Counted from the first letter of the stretch, positions 51,087 through 60,507 are shown. The stretch: 64,000 nucleotides of DNA from an uncultured Bacteriovoracaceae bacterium (GCA_950054155.1 CATLOT010000018.1:1-64000); one strand, 5' to 3'. Notes: generated from the sequence alone by a model not told the origin. Program-made: numbers and translations.

Positions 51087-53969
51087 ATGAAAAAAATGAA
51101 AATATTTTTAACAATTCTGCTCTTATCGTTTTGTGCTAGTGGTGTAAGGGCTGATGTAGAACAAAGGCGAGAGCAACTTATCAGAATTATTGATGAGGAG
51201 TTAAAAGAGGTCGTACGCCTTAATCGACAACTCGGGGCAAAGAACCCTGATCTCTTGTTAAGAATGGCAGAACTTTATTTGGAAAAAGCACGTCTTGTTA
51301 ATGAGAAAGAAAACAAAAAATGGCTGACACTTAGTCCAGAAGAGACTTCACGAATGGATCAGGCAAGATTTTTTTCGGAAAGTCGTAAGTACTTCAAAAT
51401 GGCCCAGAAAACCTGCTTCTTTATCCTCAAAAAGTTTAAGCGATTTAAAGGCCGTGCTGATGTTTACTACATACTTGCTTATAACGCTAAAGAATTTCAA
51501 GACGAGAAAAAGGCGAAGACCTTTTTTCAAAGAGCTGTAAAGTACTCCAAAGCGGGAAGTTATACAGCGATAAAGTCGAAGCTCGCTCTTGGTGAGATGT
51601 ATTACAACGAAAAAAAGTATAGTAAGGCCATACCACTTTACGAAAAAGCCCTGAGAAAGAAGGATCAAAAGTGGTGGACCAAAGATGCTTATAATTTAGC
51701 GTGGTGTTATTTTAGAGTTGGTAGTCAAAATAAGGCCATTAGGTTAATGACGGAAGTCCATAAGCTTAGTGGAAATTCATCCTATGTTGATCTTAGTGAT
51801 CAAGTTGAGAGGGATCTTGCTTATTTCTACTCTGAGTCTGGTCGCACAAGAGAGGCCCATCAATTTTTCAAAAAAATTGGAAAGGATGTTGGTCTTAACT
51901 TTTTTAAAGTTGGTAAATATCTAAAAGGGCAGGGGAAATATGCTGCCGCTGAGAAGTCTTTCAGTGAAGCTCTTAAGAATGCAAATGATGACGAGTTAAA
52001 GAAAGATATTTATGTTGAACTTCTTTCTTTATATGAGCGCTTTGGAAAAACGAAAGAACATCTCGTAGCGACGAAAGCCCTTTATGAAATGCATAAAAGA
52101 GGAGAATTAAATCCTGATCAAGTCGAAAGCCTGAAGTATCATGCGGGCAGAATGTCAGCAATGTTGCAAAAGCAAGTTGTCTCGAAAACGAGTAGGAGAC
52201 GGAAGAATATTAAAAGGATGAGGGCTGCCTATGCAACCCAGTATTTTCAAATCTTGTCAGGGCTGTCTGGAAAAGTTGACCACAAAGCAATTTTCCATGC
52301 AGCTGAAACTCAATATGCTGTAAACGAGTTTGATAAGTCTGCTGGACTGTATGATCAGGCCTATGAGTTAGCTCTCTCATCGGGTGATACGAAAATAGCT
52401 AATTTAGCCTTAGATGGACTAATGGCCAGCTTAAATGGAAAGGGAGTGAGTAAGGCAACAACATCTAAGTTCATGGGAAAAGCTTACTCAATCTTCTTAA
52501 AGAAGAATCCACGCTCAAAGGAAAGCTTTAAAGTTTATCAACGTTTATTCAATGAGAGGTTTAGTAAAGGTGATATTGCGGGAGCAGAAAGAACTCTTCT
52601 TGAATTCAAAAAGTATTTTCCAAAAAGTGAGAAGAAGCAAGAGGTGATGCTTGCAAAGATCATCGACCACTATAGGGAAAAGAATAATAGAGCGGCCATT
52701 GCGAAATGGGTTGAGAAAATCAATCAAGGTGAATTTAAGGTTAGCGCTAAGGTGGCAAAAAGATTACGGCTTATTCTTCTCTCCATTCAATTTGATAAAG
52801 TTGAAAATCTTAACACCAAGGGGCAGAAAGTCGCTGCACTTAAGGGATACTTAGAGATTTATAAAGATGCAGAATCCAGTGCGGAAGCAAGGAAGAATGC
52901 AGCTTATAATATTAGTATTCTCTTTCATGAATTAGGTAATAAGGATAAAACCTATGATTGGGCCATGCGTGCCCTTTCCTTGATGAGTTCTAGTGATGTA
53001 TTGGAATATGAGGATACTTTTCTATTAATAGCCTCAGGACTTTTTAATTTTAGAGAGTTTAGAAAGTCGGCTGAGATTTATGAGATTTCCCTTGAGAAAA
53101 TTTGTAAGAAGAAATCAAAGAATAAGGAAACATTCTATAAGAATGCTAATATAATTTACCTCGCAGAGAAAAACTTACCCAAGGCCGTAGAAGTTCTGGA
53201 GTTAGGAAAGAAGTGTGGAATCAAAAGATCGACTCGCCAAGATGCTAATCTCGATACCTTGAGAGAAATCGGCGAGCAAGAGCGCTGGCAGTCTTTTGAG
53301 AACTTAATTAAAAGGCTTGATAACGACAGAAATTATATTCCAGATCTCATTTATCCGCTTGCGCAGTTAAGGGACACATATCTATCACGTGGGCGAACGG
53401 ATGAAGCCAATCAAGCGAATAGAAAACTGATGAGCTTTTATCGGGCTGCACGGTCACGCAAACAAAAAATTCCACTAGAAGCTCTTGATGTGGTTGCTGA
53501 AAACTACCTTATAGAGCTGAGAAGAGCAGCTGGGAATTTAAGTGACCTTAAACTGAGTTTCCCCGAGGCAGAATACAATAAGAAATTAAAAAGAAAGTTT
53601 TCATTATTAGATGCGGTAACAACTAAATCTCTAGAAGTTTTCAAGGTCGGAAGTGGTCATGGGATCGTTGAAGGCTACAGGATTCTTGTGGAAAGTTATC
53701 GCAAGCTCGCTCAGGAAATTTCAAGTTTTAGACCTGATAAGAAGAGTGAGGAATATGTCACATCCTTTCAAAAAAGTATGAGAGAGATTAGTCGTCCCAT
53801 TGCTTTGAAGGCTGAGGAATTTGAGAATGAAGCAAAGAGGCAAATTCTCTCGTCAAAAATTCTTTCTAAATCAAATTTTTACTTTTTAGGTAACTCTAAA
53901 TTACCTCTAGTTCCAGAGTTTTATCCTGTTAAAGCAGGTATCTTAATGGATAGGGGAGGAAAGCAATGA
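51087..53969 (+). CDS. gltD: Large TPR-rich periplasmic protein, GltD-like
   Basis: 960 residues with a signal peptide (cleavage near GVRAD) and many TPR and TPR-like helix pairs throughout, for example ALGEMYYNEKKYSKAIPLYEKAL. No lipobox is present: the residue before the cysteine in the signal is Phe. Long TPR proteins serve as scaffolds; in the Glt complex of myxobacteria GltD is one. It overlaps the next lipoprotein gene by four bases, matching a GltD-GltE order. Confidence 0.6.
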   Translation: MKKMKIFLTILLLSFCASGVRADVEQRREQLIRIIDEELKEVVRLNRQLGAKNPDLLLRMAELYLEKARLVNEKENKKWLTLSPEETSRMDQARFFSESRKYFKMAQKTCFFILKKFKRFKGRADVYYILAYNAKEFQDEKKAKTFFQRAVKYSKAGSYTAIKSKLALGEMYYNEKKYSKAIPLYEKALRKKDQKWWTKDAYNLAWCYFRVGSQNKAIRLMTEVHKLSGNSSYVDLSDQVERDLAYFYSESGRTREAHQFFKKIGKDVGLNFFKVGKYLKGQGKYAAAEKSFSEALKNANDDELKKDIYVELLSLYERFGKTKEHLVATKALYEMHKRGELNPDQVESLKYHAGRMSAMLQKQVVSKTSRRRKNIKRMRAAYATQYFQILSGLSGKVDHKAIFHAAETQYAVNEFDKSAGLYDQAYELALSSGDTKIANLALDGLMASLNGKGVSKATTSKFMGKAYSIFLKKNPRSKESFKVYQRLFNERFSKGDIAGAERTLLEFKKYFPKSEKKQEVMLAKIIDHYREKNNRAAIAKWVEKINQGEFKVSAKVAKRLRLILLSIQFDKVENLNTKGQKVAALKGYLEIYKDAESSAEARKNAAYNISILFHELGNKDKTYDWAMRALSLMSSSDVLEYEDTFLLIASGLFNFREFRKSAEIYEISLEKICKKKSKNKETFYKNANIIYLAEKNLPKAVEVLELGKKCGIKRSTRQDANLDTLREIGEQERWQSFENLIKRLDNDRNYIPDLIYPLAQLRDTYLSRGRTDEANQANRKLMSFYRAARSRKQKIPLEALDVVAENYLIELRRAAGNLSDLKLSFPEAEYNKKLKRKFSLLDAVTTKSLEVFKVGSGHGIVEGYRILVESYRKLAQEISSFRPDKKSEEYVTSFQKSMREISRPIALKAEEFENEAKRQILSSKILSKSNFYFLGNSKLPLVPEFYPVKAGILMDRGGKQ

Positions 53970-54874
53970 GATTAATAAATGTTCTTCTATTGAGCCTGAT
54001 TCTTACTGCTTGTGGCACTACAAGTAAGAAAAGTACCCCTAAGAGCGATATTGATACTGAGCTTGAAGGGTTAACGAATGAGAGCTTCGAGTGGCCCCAA
54101 GAGAAGGGATATAATACTGTCGATGACTTTTTAGATTCTTCTGTCACGAATGAGCCCAATGTTCTAGTGGGAGAATCCGTGGCCAAGGTTTCTAAAGAGG
54201 AGCTAGAGAGCCCAATGGATGTTCCAAGAGATATCGATAAAGCGATGCTTGCATGTTATCGAGGGAATTTTAATCTAGCGGATCAGATTTTTGACCGCAT
54301 TATGCGCGAATATAGAAAAAATCCTATCTATTGGAATCAGGTCGGAAATTGTTTCATGATGAAGGGAAGCATGAGAAAAGCTCTTTTATATTTCAATAAG
54401 GCGCGAGACCTGAAGTCCTCCTATACTCCTCCTGTTAATAATATTGGTGTTATTTTCGAGAAAAATGGTTTTTATCAAAAAGCCCTCAAAAGTTATGAAG
54501 AAGCAAAAAAACAGTCGTCTTTTAGTCTTACGCCTATTTTTAATCTAGCGCAGGTCTATGCGCGCTTTGGATTTATTAATGAAGGAAAGAAGCTATTTGA
54601 ATCGCTTGTTAGAATCAATGCGAAAGACGATGACGCTCTCTTTGGATTAGCCTTCTTTGAACTTGCTTCTGGGGATAGTGCTCGCTCGTTACAGATTTTT
54701 GAAGCGTTAAGTCGTGATTACAGAGGGTATCCTGAGGTTGCCGTAAATCTCGCCTATGCACTTTATTTGAAGGGTGATGCGTCTCAGGCTAGAGATATTC
54801 TTTCTGATCTCAAGGTCACTCGTAATCCAGAATTAAATGACTATATTGGAAGAATTAAAAGGTTGGTGAACTAA
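53966..54874 (+). CDS. gltE: TPR lipoprotein, GltE-like
   Basis: 302 residues. The lipobox LTAC puts the lipidated cysteine at C16. An acidic linker follows, then about five TPR units from residue 90 (CYRGNFNLADQIFDRIM, ALLYFNKARDLKSSYTPPVNN, and so on). Lipoproteins of this type in the Glt system (GltE, also AglT) sit at the outer membrane and contact periplasmic partners. It overlaps the preceding gene by four bases and the next by one (TAATG). Confidence 0.65.
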   Translation: MRLINVLLLSLILTACGTTSKKSTPKSDIDTELEGLTNESFEWPQEKGYNTVDDFLDSSVTNEPNVLVGESVAKVSKEELESPMDVPRDIDKAMLACYRGNFNLADQIFDRIMREYRKNPIYWNQVGNCFMMKGSMRKALLYFNKARDLKSSYTPPVNNIGVIFEKNGFYQKALKSYEEAKKQSSFSLTPIFNLAQVYARFGFINEGKKLFESLVRINAKDDDALFGLAFFELASGDSARSLQIFEALSRDYRGYPEVAVNLAYALYLKGDASQARDILSDLKVTRNPELNDYIGRIKRLVN

Positions 54875-55137
54875 TGAAAAGCCTAGCATTCATCTTAGTC
54901 CTCATTTTCTGCATAAGTAGCTTTGCTCAAGAGGCGGGTGTTCAAGCCCCAAAGATTATTTATAAATATAAAAAATATCAGAAATTTGATTTTGAAGATC
55001 TTGTTATCGAAGGGGAAACAGGGAGCCCTGGGGACCTTTCGATTATTCCTCGCTATCAAAGGAAGTTTAAAAATGTTCTTCCCTATAGGAAGAACTTCAA
55101 CGCAGAAATGAGAAAAAGTATCGAGCGTATTCGCTAA
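54874..55137 (+). CDS. Small secreted Glt-locus protein (CglF-like)
   Basis: 87 residues with a signal peptide ending SSFAQ. The mature part has a short motif IIYKYKKYQKFDFEDLVIEG and a charged end with YRKNFNAEMRKSIE. It resembles the CglF family of adventurous-gliding proteins as I remember it. It starts on the gltE stop (TAATG). If the match is right it is a small periplasmic or outer-membrane-associated part of the machine. Confidence 0.58.
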   Translation: MKSLAFILVLIFCISSFAQEAGVQAPKIIYKYKKYQKFDFEDLVIEGETGSPGDLSIIPRYQRKFKNVLPYRKNFNAEMRKSIERIR

Positions 55138-55150
55138 ATAGGGATAGATT

Positions 55151-57097
55151 ATGGATACGGAAGTCCAGAGAGAAAAAATTCATTTTGAAGTAAAGGCAGA
55201 GGGCCCTAATGGAAGTAGGGTCGTATTTCCTCTTGTGAAAAGGAGATCGCTGATTGGTCGAGGCCAAGCCTGTGACATTGTTCTTCCTTTTCCTGATATT
55301 AGCTCAATACACGCAGTGATTGAGGTAACCAGTAAGAATGAAATTAAAGTCTACGACCTTAATTCGAAGAATGGGACCAAGGTTTCTGGTGAGCGTGTTG
55401 TCGTTGCTCAGGTCAAATTAGATCAAGAGCTATTTCTTGGGGACAATAGGATCGTCGTCACTAACTTTAAGGTGGCTGATCTTCCGGCTGCTCCCCTTGA
55501 GGCTATTACCCCTAATTTACCACCACGAGCACCAGAAGAAGTTGTAGGAAATGAAGTTGTTATTCCTTTTGTTAAGTATCCCTTAGAAAAAGATAAGAAG
55601 GCTGAATTCAGTAGTTATATTTTTGAGGATTCGGACCATCTCTATCCCATTTTTAAGTATGATGTTAGCCGCTCGGCAGTTGAAATTATCATTGTCTTTA
55701 ATGATCGAATTCAAAGTGTTGATTATATTCCCGATATCGATGGAACTTATTCTCTCGTTGGAAACACACCCAAAAATAACCAGCTAAGTTATCCCTATCT
55801 GGGAAGTGGTGAGGTCGTCCCTTTTATCAATATCAAAAATAAGAGCACTGAAGTTATGCCTATACCAGGCTATGAACTTCAGAGCCTTACAGATAAAAAG
55901 TTGGAGGGAAATTCAAGCTTCTATCTCAACGATGATGAAATTATTCAATTCAGTAAGCAACATATTCAAATTTTTGTCAGAAGGACAGAAGCACCACCGA
56001 AGGTAGCGGCAGCACCTGTCCTGAGAAGAGATCCAGAGCTTAAGAAATATATGTTTCTGATGCTCTTTCTTGTGCTAAGTTTCCTTGTTCCTTTTTCTCT
56101 CTTTGAAGTTAATGAAGAGGTGGAGGAAGAAAAAGCTCCGGAGCGAATTGCGACAATCCTCTATAAAAGAAAGCTTACTCTTTCTAAGAGTAAGGCAATC
56201 GATAAAACTAAGGATGCACCAAAGAAAGTACAAAAGAGTCCAAAGCTAACGAAGTCGAAGCCTAAGGATAAGCCTAAAGAGAAGAAAATAACCAAAAAGG
56301 TCGAAAAGCCTAAAGCGGTTAAAAATAAGGGTGTTAAAACGGCGAAAAAGAGCGGCAAAGTCAGAAAGGCCAGTCCAAATAAGGGACCTAAGAATGTTAA
56401 AGTTGATAAGGTTTCAGCGACAAGACCTAAGACTGCCCGAGCAGCGCGAGGAGCGGGAAGACCGACTCGAGCGGCTAAAGCTTCGGCAAGCTCAAAAGGA
56501 ACCGTTGACACTTATAAAAGTGTGGACTTTAAATCAACAGTATCTAGCCTTCTCACAAAAGGCGGGTCTACTCGTGCTGCCAAGGTTGCAGCAGATAGTT
56601 CAAGTGGAATTCGCGGGTCTTCTGTAAGTCAGGCAACGAATGGTGCAACCATTAAGACTGCCCAAGTGACAAATAATACAGGAAGCCTTTCAGGTGTTAC
56701 CGAGGGGACTCTTGATCAAAGTCGAGGAGTTGAGGGCTTAGTGAATAAGAAGAGCATTTATACTGCTGGTCTTCCTTTTAAAACCGTTATCCTTGGTGGC
56801 CTAGATCCCGATGTTATTAGAAGAATTCTCGTAGAAAATATTCCACTCTTTAGGCACTGTTACCAGCAAGAACTTGATGCTTCTAAAAGAGCCTTCAATG
56901 GAATTGTGAAACTTAATTTTATTATTGGGGCCTCAGGCCATGTGACGAAGGCTGGTGTATCAGGTAATAATAATCTCCCGAGTAAAGTTAAGGGCTGTGT
57001 TGTGAATGTTTTAAGGAGAATTACTTTCCCAGAGCCGATGGGCGGGGGCGTTGTTGAAGTTGGTCAGCCAATGAACTTTTATCCTAAAATGAAATGA
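55151..57097 (+). CDS. gltG: GltG-like FHA and TonB-type C-terminal domain protein
   Basis: 648 residues in three parts. A cytoplasmic FHA domain (G36-R37, S51-S52, H54, N74-G75) reads phospho-threonine signals. One membrane helix lies at about 301-319. A long Lys/Pro/Ala-rich periplasmic spacer (about 330-470) leads to an AgmX/PglI-type C-terminal domain (about 550-648) with two conserved cysteines in FRHCYQQEL and KGCVVNVL. This is the GltG layout: it spans the inner membrane and reaches outer partners. It overlaps the next gene by four bases. Confidence 0.75.
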   Translation: MDTEVQREKIHFEVKAEGPNGSRVVFPLVKRRSLIGRGQACDIVLPFPDISSIHAVIEVTSKNEIKVYDLNSKNGTKVSGERVVVAQVKLDQELFLGDNRIVVTNFKVADLPAAPLEAITPNLPPRAPEEVVGNEVVIPFVKYPLEKDKKAEFSSYIFEDSDHLYPIFKYDVSRSAVEIIIVFNDRIQSVDYIPDIDGTYSLVGNTPKNNQLSYPYLGSGEVVPFINIKNKSTEVMPIPGYELQSLTDKKLEGNSSFYLNDDEIIQFSKQHIQIFVRRTEAPPKVAAAPVLRRDPELKKYMFLMLFLVLSFLVPFSLFEVNEEVEEEKAPERIATILYKRKLTLSKSKAIDKTKDAPKKVQKSPKLTKSKPKDKPKEKKITKKVEKPKAVKNKGVKTAKKSGKVRKASPNKGPKNVKVDKVSATRPKTARAARGAGRPTRAAKASASSKGTVDTYKSVDFKSTVSSLLTKGGSTRAAKVAADSSSGIRGSSVSQATNGATIKTAQVTNNTGSLSGVTEGTLDQSRGVEGLVNKKSIYTAGLPFKTVILGGLDPDVIRRILVENIPLFRHCYQQELDASKRAFNGIVKLNFIIGASGHVTKAGVSGNNNLPSKVKGCVVNVLRRITFPEPMGGGVVEVGQPMNFYPKMK

Positions 57098-57570
57098 TTA
57101 ATTGGTTTAAGAAAGTTACAGACACGCTGGCCTTAGGTTGTGTTCTTGTAACTTTCTATCTTTCTTATAAAGGGTTAAAAGAAGAATTAGTTTTAACAAG
57201 ATCAAGTTTAAGTCGTCTAAAAGAGCTTTCAGTTCAGGACCTACCAAAGATTATTCAGATAGAAGATGCTTTTTTTGATTATAAGCGAGAATACTGCGCA
57301 GAAAGTGAACACCTCTCTTTGAAATTAAACTTCAGTGCAAATGGTAATGTTGCTTTTGAAGTTGATGTTAAAAAAGCCATCGAGAATAGTGCTATTCCAG
57401 TAAAAGGTTATCACTGGACAGAGAATTCCATTTTTATGGAGATTTGGTTTAAGTCCGAATCCTCTGAAGTGATGAAGTTAACTAAGGTACTACTTGATGA
57501 AAATAATCTTATTCTTGAATTTTATTTGGATGATGTTCCATTCAATCTTGTAAACTGTAAAAAGCCTTAG
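57094..57570 (+). CDS. Small membrane-anchored protein at the end of the Glt operon, unknown
   Basis: 158 residues: one N-terminal helix (about 11-28), a short coiled coil (about 30-50) and a periplasmic domain with two cysteines (DYKREYC and the terminal NCKKP). The ATGA overlap with gltG makes it part of the Glt operon. The family is unknown. Its layout matches the convergent 57567 gene's product: anchor, coiled coil and a domain with one Cys near the start and one near the end. Its stop shares TTAG with that gene. Confidence 0.65.
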   Translation: MINWFKKVTDTLALGCVLVTFYLSYKGLKEELVLTRSSLSRLKELSVQDLPKIIQIEDAFFDYKREYCAESEHLSLKLNFSANGNVAFEVDVKKAIENSAIPVKGYHWTENSIFMEIWFKSESSEVMKLTKVLLDENNLILEFYLDDVPFNLVNCKKP

Positions 57571-58142
57571 AAGGAGTCCCTAACTCTTTGCGGACAAAAA
57601 CTATTAGTGAAGGCAGTTTCTCCAAGTGAAAATTGCCTAATATAACCCCTAGAGTCTACGTTAAGTATGGTAAATCTGCGGTTTATAGGAATTCCGTCTT
57701 CGATTAGTGTAAAATAGATATAGGGACTATATAACAGATGAGTACCTGTCACATCAGGCCTATTTCTATTCGTGATATTTGGCTTATCATCTGTACTGAG
57801 CTCGAAGATAAAAAGCCGATTGTCACTTCTGAATTCCAAAGCAGCAAAGTCTGTATTCTCTCGTTCAGTCTTGTTACAATAGAATCCCTCTATAAATTTG
57901 AGCTTTGAATTTTCGCTATTGGACTTAAAGATGTGAGCAGGAAGCTCATTTTTTCCTAAGGTTTGCCCCACCTCATTAACGAGCTTTATTATTTGGGACT
58001 GATTGTGAAGCTTAAGATGAACATCACTCATTTTTTCTTCCAGAGTCTTAACTTGGGTTAAGAGCTGAAAGCCAAAATAGACCGCAGCAGATGATACTAA
58101 GATTAGAAAAGAAACTACTAATAATTGAAAATTCTTACTCAT
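57567..58142 (-). CDS. Small membrane-anchored protein between Glt and Agl genes, unknown
   Basis: 191 residues: an N-terminal helix (about 6-27), a coiled-coil stretch (VKTLEEKMSDVHLKLHNQ) and a soluble domain with two cysteines (GFYCNK, SFCPQ). No family is recognised. The ATG at 58142 has AGAGGA upstream; a longer frame to 58175 exists. It converges on 57094 with a shared TTAG stop and may be a distant relative of it. Confidence 0.6.
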   Translation of the reverse strand: MSKNFQLLVVSFLILVSSAAVYFGFQLLTQVKTLEEKMSDVHLKLHNQSQIIKLVNEVGQTLGKNELPAHIFKSNSENSKLKFIEGFYCNKTERENTDFAALEFRSDNRLFIFELSTDDKPNITNRNRPDVTGTHLLYSPYIYFTLIEDGIPINRRFTILNVDSRGYIRQFSLGETAFTNSFCPQRVRDSF

Positions 58143-58310
58143 AGATCCTCTGATCTCACAATTTAACGTCCACATAATTTTAGCATCTTATAGTTTCATG
58201 GCAAGGAATTGATGCAAAGAGGAGGCGAGGTCTTATTGTTGGGGCTGTCTTAAGTATTTGATTTTTAATGAGAGTGAGAACCATGAGAGTATAACTGTGT
58301 AGACCTCTAT

Positions 58311-58778
58311 ATGAGCGAGATGACCGTGGTTCAAAGAATATCTCTTTTACTTAAATTGATCCTTTCAAGCCTTTTTGGATTACTTTTAATCTTCGAGTAC
58401 TTTGATGGTGTTCATGATCTCTCCGACTGGGCAGTCTTCTTCTTCTTCATCCTTATGGTGAATGATTGTTACATTCACTACAGAGTGGCAAAGGGGAGGT
58501 CTTTTAAAGAATGGGTCCTAAGTCCAAGAGATGACGGGAAAAAGCTCTTAATGAATGGGATCTTCTTTGCTGTTCTACTCATCTCAATTCTGAGTGAATT
58601 TATTTTTGTCATGGATGTCGGGACTCGAGATATCTTTTACAAGAGCCTTTTTATTATTTGGTCTGGTATTTTCTTGGGAGTCAATATCTACAAGCTAAAG
58701 GAAACCTTCAATTTAAAGCGCTTAATGGTAACAAATGTTGCCCTCATGATCTTGATTGGCAGTGTTGTGATGTTCTAA
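58311..58778 (+). CDS. Small polytopic membrane protein, unknown
   Basis: 155 residues with four hydrophobic helices (about 12-30, 38-55, 80-100, 110-125, with a last segment near the end) and a basic cytoplasmic loop. No known family. The start is uncertain: no Shine-Dalgarno precedes 58311; ATG 58320 is an alternative. It converges on the Agl stator operon and shares a CTAA stop tetramer with it. Confidence 0.55.
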   Translation: MSEMTVVQRISLLLKLILSSLFGLLLIFEYFDGVHDLSDWAVFFFFILMVNDCYIHYRVAKGRSFKEWVLSPRDDGKKLLMNGIFFAVLLISILSEFIFVMDVGTRDIFYKSLFIIWSGIFLGVNIYKLKETFNLKRLMVTNVALMILIGSVVMF

Positions 58779-59290
58779 TTTCCTTCGCCTAGAACAACAA
58801 ACTTATAGGATCGATAACCAGCCTCAGCTGCAGTATAAAGAATCTTTTTTACCTCAGAGTATTTGATCGTCTTATCAACGATGAGATTTATAATACCTGA
58901 GAATTTTTGCGCCTCTGGAGAAGACTTCTCGACTTGTTTAATGATTCTCTTCTTTTTCACGAGTTCATTATAAAGCGGGATTATTCTTCTTTTTCCCTGG
59001 TCATAGGGATTCCCTTTAGGATCCTCTTTATCAAGGATAACCTGGTCATCTACCCAAATTGTGCTGGGGGAGACCTGAACCACCACTCCTGATGTATTAA
59101 CGTCGCTTGAATTTGAAGTTGGTAGTGTAATGTCTTTTGGGACGTTGAGGATGACACCTGTTGTATTGTAGCTCTTTAAAAGAAAAACAAGCATGATGAC
59201 CAGAATATCGAGTAGGGATGTGATATCGATATCAACAGGGCCTTTCTTATTTCTTCTTCCTCTATTTCGAATCGAGCGATTAAGTCTCAT
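58775..59290 (-). CDS. TolR/ExbD-type stator protein (AglQ/AglS-like)
   Basis: 171 residues with one membrane helix carrying the proton-binding aspartate D28 (ITSLLDILVIMLV), the hallmark of TolR, ExbD and AglQ/AglS. A periplasmic domain follows. In Myxococcus AglR, AglQ and AglS form the proton channel that drives gliding; this is the third gene of the matching operon here. AAGGA precedes the ATG. Which of the two paralogues it matches cannot be told by eye. Confidence 0.85.
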   Translation of the reverse strand: MRLNRSIRNRGRRNKKGPVDIDITSLLDILVIMLVFLLKSYNTTGVILNVPKDITLPTSNSSDVNTSGVVVQVSPSTIWVDDQVILDKEDPKGNPYDQGKRRIIPLYNELVKKKRIIKQVEKSSPEAQKFSGIINLIVDKTIKYSEVKKILYTAAEAGYRSYKFVVLGEGN

Positions 59291-59299
59291 TTCTAATCC

Positions 59300-59824
59300 T
59301 TAACTTCTTATGTTGCCAAAGACAATCTTATCAAAGAGGTACTTGGCAGGGTTGTCCATGCCATCCTTATCTTTGATGTAGATCGCATCGTCCGTCTTTC
59401 TAAGGAGCCTCACGGCATCCATGATTTTAACGATAATATCGTACTCAATGTCGACGATAGGTTCGAGTACCACAGATCTCTCCGTCTTATAAGTTTTCTT
59501 AAGATCAATCATATAAGTATGAAGGCTTTCAAAGTCGTATTCACCCTCACTATTCTTAGGGATCTTCTTGATGAGACGAGAGGGCACACCTTTATAAACA
59601 TTAAGTCCTGAGTTATAGACCTTAACAGTTAATGCCAATGGCTTCTTATTGGAAGGGGGAGTAGAAGAAACAATTGGCACATCAGACTGAACTTCAAAGA
59701 TTTTAATAAAATTCGCTGACATGAGAAGAAAGAAAATAAAGATAAAAACAGCGTCCAAAATAGGAATAAGATTGAGACGCTGTGCTGGCTCTTTTCTCTT
59801 TCTTCTACTAGGTGTTCTTAACAC
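59300..59824 (-). CDS. TolR/ExbD-type stator protein (AglQ/AglS-like)
   Basis: 174 residues; the single helix carries D24 (LIPILDAVFIFIFFLL). A basic N-terminus and a periplasmic domain complete the usual TolR form. The start is a GTG with GAGG upstream. It is the second gene after aglR, with 14 bases between, giving one TolQ-like plus two TolR-like subunits, the same set as AglRQS. Confidence 0.85.
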   Translation of the reverse strand: MLRTPSRRKRKEPAQRLNLIPILDAVFIFIFFLLMSANFIKIFEVQSDVPIVSSTPPSNKKPLALTVKVYNSGLNVYKGVPSRLIKKIPKNSEGEYDFESLHTYMIDLKKTYKTERSVVLEPIVDIEYDIIVKIMDAVRLLRKTDDAIYIKDKDGMDNPAKYLFDKIVFGNIRS

Positions 59825-59838
59825 AATAACCTCGTCGA

Positions 59839-60507
59839 TTAAGCTTTAGTGTTCTTTGTTCCAAGAAGATCAAGTAACTTTACTGAAAACTCATCAATCT
59901 CATTGATGATCTTTTCAGACTTTGAACTTAAGAAAGTGTGAATCATCATAATGGAAATCGCAGCGAGAAGACCTAAGAAAGTAGTGTTCATGGCTTTAGA
60001 AATACCCGTCGCCAGAAGCTCTGCTTTTTGAGCAGGGTCAGCAGCAGCAACAGCTGCAAATGATTCAATAAGACCAGAGATTGTACCAAGAAGTCCAAAT
60101 AGGGTTGAAACGTTAGCAATCATTTGTAAATAATTAAGTCTTAGCTCAACTTTTGGAATGACTTCTAAGGCAGTGGCATCAATCGCATTTTGAATTTGTT
60201 CTGTGGATTCTGAAGCTCTCTTGAGTCCTGACTTAAGAACGCGAGGAAGAGCAGCAACTGAACCGGAGCAAACGCGAATAGCTCCTTGAATATCATTACT
60301 GAGAACGTAACGTTGAAGCTCGTTCATAAATGATGATCCATCAACGTCGAGCTTAAAGCTTAGTTTCATAAATCTTTCTAAACTAATCCCAATGCCAACG
60401 GCCCAAATGAGAAAAATCACTCCCATAAAGATACCGCCGCTTTGAATGAAATCGGCTAGAGAATTAACACTTGTTAGTACGGCTGAGCCCTCAACTGATC
60501 CTTCCAT
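59839..60507 (-). CDS. aglR: TolQ/MotA-type stator protein AglR
   Basis: 222 residues with three membrane helices (about 18-40, 125-150, 160-185) and the conserved channel segment LGLLGTISGLIESF near the second helix, followed by ATGISKAMNTTFLGLLAAI. It forms the proton channel with the two ExbD-type proteins encoded just downstream. The trio plus the Glt operon nearby points to the AglR rather than the TolQ or ExbB role. AGGAG lies ten bases before the ATG. Confidence 0.82.
   Translation of the reverse strand: MEGSVEGSAVLTSVNSLADFIQSGGIFMGVIFLIWAVGIGISLERFMKLSFKLDVDGSSFMNELQRYVLSNDIQGAIRVCSGSVAALPRVLKSGLKRASESTEQIQNAIDATALEVIPKVELRLNYLQMIANVSTLFGLLGTISGLIESFAAVAAADPAQKAELLATGISKAMNTTFLGLLAAISIMMIHTFLSSKSEKIINEIDEFSVKLLDLLGTKNTKA

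Noticed and set aside
56161-56511. Minus-strand frame antisense to the Lys/Pro/Ala-rich spacer of GltG
   Set aside because: Its Leu/Phe/Ala-rich 'membrane' look comes from reading the low-complexity spacer backwards; not a membrane protein gene.
58775-60507. tolQ-tolR or exbB-exbD operon for iron uptake or Tol-Pal
   Set aside because: There are two TolR-type genes and no tonB, tolA, tolB or pal, and Glt genes lie next to it. The AglRQS assignment explains the set better.
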